DNA of 64,000 nucleotides from Mycobacterium terramassiliense (GTDB lineage Bacteria > Actinomycetota > Actinomycetes > Mycobacteriales > Mycobacteriaceae). The notes below the pieces were generated by a model. That model was not told the DNA's origin and ran no database searches. It saw only the letters and a list, made by a program, of their open reading frames with translations. The stretch's first letter is position 1. Every line of letters starts with the position of its first letter. Shown here piece by piece: positions 59,451 to 64,000 of this stretch. Where the stretch lies: assembly GCF_900157385.1 (NCBI RefSeq), contig NZ_LT717701.1, positions 598,693 to 662,692 of the forward strand, given 5' to 3'. A program made the translations under genes and the position numbers.

Positions 59451-60443
59451 ATGAACCGGGTGTCCTGGGGGCGGCCGGCCAGCGAGCCGGGCGGGGGTTG
59501 GGCAGTCATCGACGTCGAGACCTCGGGCTTTCGGCCGGGTCAGGCGCGGATCATCAGCGTCGCCGCGCTCGGGCTCGACGCCGACGGCCGCGTCGAGCAG
59601 TCGGTGGTCAGCCTGCTCAATCCCGGGGTGGACCCGGGGCCGACCCACGTGCACGGCCTGACCTCCGCGATGCTCGAGGACCAGCCGCAGTTCGCCGACA
59701 TCGTCGGTGACCTGGTCGAGGTGCTGCGCGGGCGCACGCTGGTGGCGCACAACGTCGCCTTCGACTACGCGTTCCTGGCCGCGGAGGCCGAGCTCGCCGA
59801 GGCCGAGCTGCCCGTCGACGACGTCATGTGCACCGTCGAGCTGGCGCGGCGGCTGGACCTCGGGGTGGAGAACCTGCGGCTGGAGACGCTCGCGGCGCAC
59901 TGGGGCGTGGTGCAGGAGCGCCCGCACGACGCCTTTGACGACGCCCTGGTGTTGACCGGCGTGCTGGAGTCGGCGCTGCAGCGGGCGCGTGAACGCGACG
60001 TCTGGCTGCCGGTGCACCCGGTGACCCGGCGGCAGTGGCCGAACGGCCGGGTGACCCACGACGAGCTGCGCCCGCTGAAGGTGCTGGCGTCGCGGATGCC
60101 GTGCGCCTACCTCAACCCGGGGCCCTTCGTGCGGGGCCGGCCACTGGTCCAGGGCATGCGGGTCGCGCTGGCGGCCGAGGTGAGACGCACGCACGAGGAG
60201 CTCGTCGAGCGGATCCTGCACGCCGGGCTCGCCTACAGCGACGTGGTGGACGGGGAGACCTCGCTGGTGGTCTGTAACGACGCCGCTCCCGTACAGGGCA
60301 AGGGCTTTCACGCCCGACAGCTGGGGGTGCCGGTGGTGTCCGACGCGCAGTTCATGGAGGGCGTCGGTGCCGTCGCGCGCGGCACCAACATGGAGGAATT
60401 CACCGACGTCACCGTGACCGACGCGCAGCTAGCGCTGTTCTGA
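59451..60443 (+). CDS. dnaQ: DnaQ-like 3'-5' exonuclease with BRCT domain
   Basis: A 330-residue DEDDh exonuclease. VIDVETSGF gives Asp21 and Glu23, HNVAFDYAFL the second motif, and HDAFDDALVL the HxAxxDA motif. Residues of about 235-320 look like a BRCT fold (SDVVDGETSLVVCNDAAPV, then GKGFHARQLGVPVVSDAQF). It matches Rv3711c, annotated dnaQ, although proofreading in mycobacteria is mainly by the DnaE1 PHP domain. ATG 59451 is used. Confidence 0.88.
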   Translation: MNRVSWGRPASEPGGGWAVIDVETSGFRPGQARIISVAALGLDADGRVEQSVVSLLNPGVDPGPTHVHGLTSAMLEDQPQFADIVGDLVEVLRGRTLVAHNVAFDYAFLAAEAELAEAELPVDDVMCTVELARRLDLGVENLRLETLAAHWGVVQERPHDAFDDALVLTGVLESALQRARERDVWLPVHPVTRRQWPNGRVTHDELRPLKVLASRMPCAYLNPGPFVRGRPLVQGMRVALAAEVRRTHEELVERILHAGLAYSDVVDGETSLVVCNDAAPVQGKGFHARQLGVPVVSDAQFMEGVGAVARGTNMEEFTDVTVTDAQLALF

Positions 60444-60460
60444 GTCCACACCTTGTAATC

Positions 60461-60474
60461 ACTACACCTGTAGT
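60461..60474. promoter_or_regulatory. TetR-type operator upstream of 60490 gene
   Basis: ACTACACCTGTAGT is a palindrome (ACTACA-N2-TGTAGT). It lies between a possible -35 TTGTAA (60453-60458) and a possible -10 TACTGT (60477-60482). A second copy is at 60499-60512. Confidence 0.65.
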
Positions 60475-60489
60475 AGTACTGTCGTGCGC

Positions 60490-60936
60490 ATGGGGACCAC
60501 TACAGATGTAGTACAGAGGGCTTGGTGGGCCGCATACCGCCGCCACCACTACTTTTTCCGCGCGGCGGGCCTGCTGACCATTTCGCTCGGTGTGCTGATC
60601 CACCTGTACCGGGTGATCTTCGGCGACGAGCTCACGCTGAAATACGCGATGACGCTGACGACCGACCGGATCCTGCTTGTCCCGATGACGTATGCGGCCG
60701 TCACCGGCATCCTGGTGTACCGGCGCGTGCGGTTCGCCAACAAGCCGCATCGGGCGTTCTTCACGGCGTCGCTGATCTACATCGCCGCCAGCGTGCCGCT
60801 GCACATCTACTGCTCGTATGTGACCAAGGATCTTTCGCTGTACATGTGGTTTCCGATGTGGTTCAGCTACCTGCTGCTGATCGCCGTGTATCCGGCTTTC
60901 CTGACGATGTTCTGGCGGCTGCGCTACAAAGACTGA
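60490..60936 (+). CDS. Four-helix membrane protein upstream of TetR regulator
   Basis: A 148-residue integral membrane protein with four hydrophobic helices: FFRAAGLLTISLGVLIHLY, LLVPMTYAAVTGILVY, FFTASLIYIAASVPLHIYC and MWFSYLLLIAVYPAFLTMFW. It has no recognised family. ATG 60490 is the start; GTG 60484 is possible. The first codons overlap an operator copy. It overlaps the TetR gene by one base (TGATG), so the pair is an autoregulated operon, perhaps for sensing and moving a small hydrophobic compound. Confidence 0.7.
   Translation: MGTTTDVVQRAWWAAYRRHHYFFRAAGLLTISLGVLIHLYRVIFGDELTLKYAMTLTTDRILLVPMTYAAVTGILVYRRVRFANKPHRAFFTASLIYIAASVPLHIYCSYVTKDLSLYMWFPMWFSYLLLIAVYPAFLTMFWRLRYKD
60499..60512. 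promoter_or_regulatory. Second TetR-type operator, inside the start of the 60490 gene
   Basis: ACTACAGATGTAGT repeats the ACTACA-N2-TGTAGT pattern of 60461-60474, centre to centre 38 bases, and encodes residues four to eight of the membrane protein. Confidence 0.65.
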
Positions 60937-61499
60937 TGCCGCCTAATCCGGAGCGCCGCGCGCAGCTGCTGGACGCCGCGATCGGCATCCTCGCCGACAC
61001 CGGCGTCGGTGGTCTGACGCATCGCCAGGTCGACGAGCGGGCGGGCCTGCCGGCGGGCACCACCTCGAACTACTTCCGCACCCGGCAAGCGCTGCTCGAA
61101 GCCACCGCGTCGCGGACCGTCGATCTGCATTGGGAGCGCGTCGAGGCCCTGCGGGCCTCGATCGGCTCGCTGACGCGGGACGGCGTCAAAGCGCTGATGA
61201 CGCGGCTGATCTCCGACCCCGACGAGCGGGCCCGGCGTTACACGCTGGCCCGGTTCGAGTTGTTCATGGAGGGCACACGGCGGCCCGAGCTTCGCCCGCT
61301 TCTGACGGAGCTGCAGGCCGCGGCGGTGAAGTCCGCCACGCTCATCTTCGAGGCGGCGGGCCTTGCCCCGGAACCGCAACAGCTGGAGGAGCTAAGCCGC
61401 CTGCTCAACGGCTACGTGTTCAGCAAGCTCACGATGCCCACCGATGATGACCCGGCGGGGCTGGTCGATCGGCTGCTGCAAGCGTTCTTCGACGCCTAG
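60936..61499 (+). CDS. TetR-family transcriptional regulator
   Basis: A 187-residue regulator starting MPPNPERRAQLLDAAIGIL. The helix-turn-helix covers GVGGLTHRQVDERAGLPAGT and NYFRTRQALLEA. Its start overlaps the stop of the membrane protein gene, and the twin operators at 60461 and 60499 are the likely targets. The C-terminal domain holds LARFELFMEGTRRPELRPLL, common in regulators of efflux. Its end overlaps the leuA end by four bases. Confidence 0.9.
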   Translation: MPPNPERRAQLLDAAIGILADTGVGGLTHRQVDERAGLPAGTTSNYFRTRQALLEATASRTVDLHWERVEALRASIGSLTRDGVKALMTRLISDPDERARRYTLARFELFMEGTRRPELRPLLTELQAAAVKSATLIFEAAGLAPEPQQLEELSRLLNGYVFSKLTMPTDDDPAGLVDRLLQAFFDA

Positions 61500-63298
61500 C
61501 GAGAGGCGCGGTTGACCGCCGAGACCACGGCCCGCAGCGACGCGGTGGTGATCGACGGCGCGATGCCGACGCCCCACACCGTGCGTCCGTCGACCGACGC
61601 CTCCACATATGCGGCGGCCTGCGCGTCGTCACCCGAGCTCATCGCGTGCTCGGAGTAATCCAGCACGGCCACGTCGAAGCCGACGGTCCCCAGCGCGTGG
61701 ACGAATGCCGCGAGCGGGCCGTTGCCGGCGCCGCTGATCTCGGTCTCCACGCCGTCGATCTTGACGGTGGCTTCGATCGTCGTCACGCCGCCGTCTTCGT
61801 CGGAGGCGTCGACGCGCTGCTTGATTCGCTCCAGCGGCCGCACCGGGGCCAGGTACTCCTCGGAGAACGCGTCCCACATCTCCTTGGGCGAGACCTCGCC
61901 GCCCTCGCCGTCGGTGATCTTCTGGATTACCTGGGAGAACTCGATCTGCAACCGCCGCGGCAGCGCCAAGCCGTGGTCGGCCTTCATGATGTAGGCCACC
62001 CCGCCCTTGCCGGACTGCGAGTTGACCCGGATCACTGCCTCGTAGGTGCGGCCGACGTCCTTGGGATCGATCGGCAGATAGGGGACTTGCCAGAGCATGT
62101 CGTCGACGTCGGTGTCGGCCTCGTCCGCCGCGATCTTCATCTGGTCCAGGCCCTTGTTGATGGCGTCCTGGTGGCTGCCGGAGAACGCCGTGTAGACCAG
62201 GTCCCCGCCGTAGGGGTGGCGCTCGGGCACCGGCAGCTGGTTGCAGTACTCGACGGTCCGGCGGATCTCGTCGATGTTGGAGAAGTCGATCTGCGGGTCC
62301 ACGCCGCGCGAGAACAGGTTGAGCCCCAGCGTCACCAGGCACACGTTGCCGGTGCGCTCCCCGTTGCCGAACAGGCAGCCTTCGATGCGGTCCGCCCCGG
62401 CCTGATAGCCCAATTCGGCCGCGGCGACGGCGGTTCCGCGGTCGTTGTGCGGATGCAGGCTCAGGATCACCGATTCCCGGTTGGCCAGGTTGCGGCTCAT
62501 CCACTCGATCGAATCGGCGTAGACGTTCGGGGTGGCCATCTCCACGGTGGCGGGCAGGTTGAAGATGATCGGGTTGTCCGGCGTCGGCGCGATGATGTCG
62601 CCGACGGCGTCGCACACCTGCTTGGCGTACTCGAGTTCCGTGCCCGTGTAGGACTCCGGCGAGTACTCGAAGCGCCACTGCGTGCCGGGATGTTTGGCGG
62701 CCTCCTCGACGCACTTGCGCGCGCCGTCGGTGGCGATCGCCTGAACCGCGGCCCGGTCGGCCCGGAACACCACCCGGCGCTGCAGGATCGACGTCGAGTT
62801 GTAGAAGTGCACGATGGCCCGGGGCGCGCCCGCACACGCCTCGAAGGTGCGCTCGATCAGCTCCGGCCGGCACTGGGTCAGCACCTGGATCGTGACGTCG
62901 TCGGGGATGGCGCCCTCGGTGATGATCGCGCGGACGAAGTCGAAGTCGGTCTGGCTGGCCGACGGGAAGCCGACCTCGATTTCCTTGTAGCCCATGCGCA
63001 CCAACAGGTCGAACATGCGGCGCTTGCGGGCCGGGCTCATCGGGTCGATCAGCGCCTGGTTGCCGTCGCGCAGGTCCACGGCGCACCACAGCGGGGCGCG
63101 GGTGAGGACCCGGTCGGGCCAGGTGCGGTCGGCCAGGCGGATGGGCTCGACCTCTTCGGCGAAGGGTCGATACCGGTTGATCGGCATCGACGACCCGCGC
63201 TGGAGATTCCACGCGGGCTGGCCGGGCCCCCGCGGGCCGGCGGGTTTGACGATGGTGCGTGCCGACTTGTAGGCGTCGGGCGAATCAGGATTGGTCAC
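61496..63298 (-). CDS. leuA: 2-isopropylmalate synthase
   Basis: A 600-residue enzyme that condenses acetyl-CoA with 2-ketoisovalerate, the first step of leucine synthesis. CAVDLRDGNQALIDPMSPARK carries the metal-ligand Asp region (in part), HPHNDRGT the metal His pair, GNGERTGNV the other core motif; the C-terminal LeuA dimer domain binds leucine. GTG 63298 is the start. Relative to M. tuberculosis LeuA, the VNTR-encoded 19-residue repeats after YVEASV are absent; here the text goes directly to DGRTVWGVG. The leader carries an attenuator. Confidence 0.96.
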   Translation of the reverse strand: MTNPDSPDAYKSARTIVKPAGPRGPGQPAWNLQRGSSMPINRYRPFAEEVEPIRLADRTWPDRVLTRAPLWCAVDLRDGNQALIDPMSPARKRRMFDLLVRMGYKEIEVGFPSASQTDFDFVRAIITEGAIPDDVTIQVLTQCRPELIERTFEACAGAPRAIVHFYNSTSILQRRVVFRADRAAVQAIATDGARKCVEEAAKHPGTQWRFEYSPESYTGTELEYAKQVCDAVGDIIAPTPDNPIIFNLPATVEMATPNVYADSIEWMSRNLANRESVILSLHPHNDRGTAVAAAELGYQAGADRIEGCLFGNGERTGNVCLVTLGLNLFSRGVDPQIDFSNIDEIRRTVEYCNQLPVPERHPYGGDLVYTAFSGSHQDAINKGLDQMKIAADEADTDVDDMLWQVPYLPIDPKDVGRTYEAVIRVNSQSGKGGVAYIMKADHGLALPRRLQIEFSQVIQKITDGEGGEVSPKEMWDAFSEEYLAPVRPLERIKQRVDASDEDGGVTTIEATVKIDGVETEISGAGNGPLAAFVHALGTVGFDVAVLDYSEHAMSSGDDAQAAAYVEASVDGRTVWGVGIAPSITTASLRAVVSAVNRASR

Positions 63299-63328
63299 GG
63301 TAGTCGCTCCGGGGTTTGGAAGGAACCT

Positions 63329-63389
63329 CAGACCGGCGCATCGCGAACCCCCGCGACGGGAAGCCGGTCTGGATCAGACCCCGTCGCGG
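63329..63389 (-). promoter_or_regulatory. leuA attenuator: mutually exclusive hairpins
   Basis: In the leuA leader, 63380-63389 pairs with 63351-63360 (10 perfect bp, with an inner GGTCTG/CAGACC stem at 63366-63371 and 63375-63380). The competing pair is 63363-63371 with 63329-63337 (9 perfect bp). Both use 63363-63371, so only one forms. The first arm lies in the end of the leader ORF. Confidence 0.65.
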
Positions 63390-63424
63390 CGTCCGAGGAG
63401 GAGCACCCGCTGCACGGTGTGCAC
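63374..63424 (-). CDS. leuL: leuA leader peptide with three consecutive Leu codons
   Basis: A 16-residue ORF on the minus strand, GTG 63424 to TGA 63374, reads MHTVQRVLLLGRRDGV, with CTC CTC CTC at 63403-63395. Stalling of a ribosome on these codons would cover the first hairpin arm (63380-63389) and free the competing pair. No strong ribosome binding site is seen. The short size, Leu run and position 75 bases before leuA fit a classical attenuation leader. Confidence 0.65.
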   Translation of the reverse strand: MHTVQRVLLLGRRDGV

Positions 63425-63475
63425 TCTACCGCGATCGGCGCCGCGAGGGAAAACCGGCGTCGAGCGTGCGGTGAC

Positions 63476-63541
63476 GGCTTTGCGCGTGCGTTCAGGGCGA
63501 GAAAATCGTGAAAGTCCCGCCCTGAGCTCACACGCAAAGCC
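63476..63541. repeat. 66-bp imperfect palindrome between leuA and ask
   Basis: GGCTTTGCGCGTGCGTTCAG and the reverse complement of the right arm (GGCTTTGCGTGTGAGCTCAG) differ at few positions and flank a short AT-richer centre. It looks like a dispersed palindromic element or cruciform in the divergent leuA-ask region (63299-63626), which otherwise holds the leuA leader and the ask promoter. Confidence 0.6.
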
Positions 63542-63626
63542 CAGATCGCACTAGCAACGGCCGAAAAACCGAGATGCGCCCCCACGTATTCTGTTGTGGA
63601 CTTAAGACCAGCCGGGAAGGGAAACA

Positions 63627-64000
63627 GTGGCGCTCGTCGTACAGAAGTACGGCGGATCATCCGTGGCAGATGCCGACCGGATCCGCCGCGTCGCCGAGCG
63701 CATCGTCGCGACCAAGAAGCAGGGCAATGACGTCGTGGTGGTCGTATCCGCGATGGGCGACACCACCGACGACCTGATGGACCTGGCCCAGCAGGTCTGC
63801 CCGGCCCCCCCGCCGCGGGAACTCGACATGCTGCTGACCGCCGGTGAACGCATCTCCAACGCGTTGGTCGCCATGGCGATCGAATCGCTTGGCGCGCAGG
63901 CGCGGTCGTTCACCGGTTCGCAGGCCGGCGTGATCACGACCGGCACGCACGGCAACGCGAAGATCATCGAGGTCACGCCCGGCCGGCTGCGGACCGCGCT
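63627..64000 (+). CDS. ask: Aspartate kinase, N-terminal part (partial)
   Basis: GTG 63627 follows GGGAAGGGA and opens ALVVQKYGGSSVADADRIRR, the KYGG nucleotide motif of aspartokinases. VVVVSAMGDTTDDLM and TAGERISNALVAMAIES are the next conserved parts. The frame is open to the right edge, so about 124 residues are visible. It phosphorylates aspartate for Lys/DAP, Met, Thr and Ile synthesis. The divergent position to leuA matches Rv3709c. Confidence 0.95.
   Translation, partial: MALVVQKYGGSSVADADRIRRVAERIVATKKQGNDVVVVVSAMGDTTDDLMDLAQQVCPAPPPRELDMLLTAGERISNALVAMAIESLGAQARSFTGSQAGVITTGTHGNAKIIEVTPGRLRTA

Noticed and set aside
1..64000. Insertion sequences, integrases, or a prophage
   Set aside because: No transposase or integrase was recognised in any frame; the phage-type domain at 16988 stands alone.

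Overview
The window is chromosomal DNA of high G+C content from a Mycobacterium, most likely a slow-growing species of the M. avium complex type. The genus call rests on gene order. The right half carries, in sequence, a LucA-like membrane protein, tRNA-Ser(GGA), 4.5S RNA, an aspartate aminotransferase, dnaX, a cyclopropane-synthase-like methyltransferase with an FAD oxidase, an SRPBCC protein, an Ami1-type amidase, a YbaB protein, recR, gatD/murT, a dnaQ-like exonuclease, leuA and ask. This matches M. tuberculosis Rv3723 back to Rv3709c. Lipid enzymes of the WS/DGAT type, F420/PPOX and mycofactocin-type oxidoreductases, P450s and secreted cutinase or LpqH-type proteins fit the same genus. Species was not determined.

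Layout. 1-10323: two accessory catabolic clusters (sulfotransferase end, MBL hydrolase, SDRs, VOC proteins, an LLM flavin enzyme, two DAP-reductase-like dehydrogenases, a TetR regulator) around a putative TPM-type membrane protein. A perfect palindrome lies between the divergent halves of the second cluster. 10411-20591: secreted proteins, acyltransferase, SDR, WS/DGAT, NUDIX, a haloalkane dehalogenase, a P450, a lone phage-type domain, then DNA ligase C facing a LigD-type primase-polymerase. 20678-27302: a giant cyclase/ATPase/LuxR regulator, a second MceG-like ATPase, and a rhomboid-like protein overlapping a diaminopimelate-decarboxylase homologue that has lost its PLP lysine. 27493-36463: an SDR/P450/TetR cluster with three related operators, then alcohol dehydrogenase, WS/DGAT, epimerase, cutinase and a CsbD stress protein. 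36767-45107: a LipL-like serine hydrolase, a third DAP-reductase-like enzyme, and a poorly described locus with a TPR protein, a CHAT protease and three unknown proteins. 45203-64000: a 19-kDa-type lipoprotein and the conserved housekeeping block.

How the genes work together. MurT/GatD amidate lipid II. dnaX, recR and the dnaQ-like gene serve replication and repair, and LigC with the primase-polymerase suggests gap or excision repair. leuA carries a leader peptide with three consecutive Leu codons and mutually exclusive hairpins. LucA and the MceG-like ATPase both point to Mce-dependent lipid import.

Best candidates for something new: the TPR-CHAT locus (39168-45107); the lysine-less decarboxylase with its rhomboid-like partner (25153-27302); the three-site TetR regulon (27459-30242); a 57-58 bp dispersed repeat family that includes the relative of the M. 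tuberculosis leuA minisatellite and covers the start of murT; and a hairpin that buries the ribosome binding site of a secreted C39-like protein. All functional statements come from reading the sequence and from recalled family knowledge; no database search was possible.
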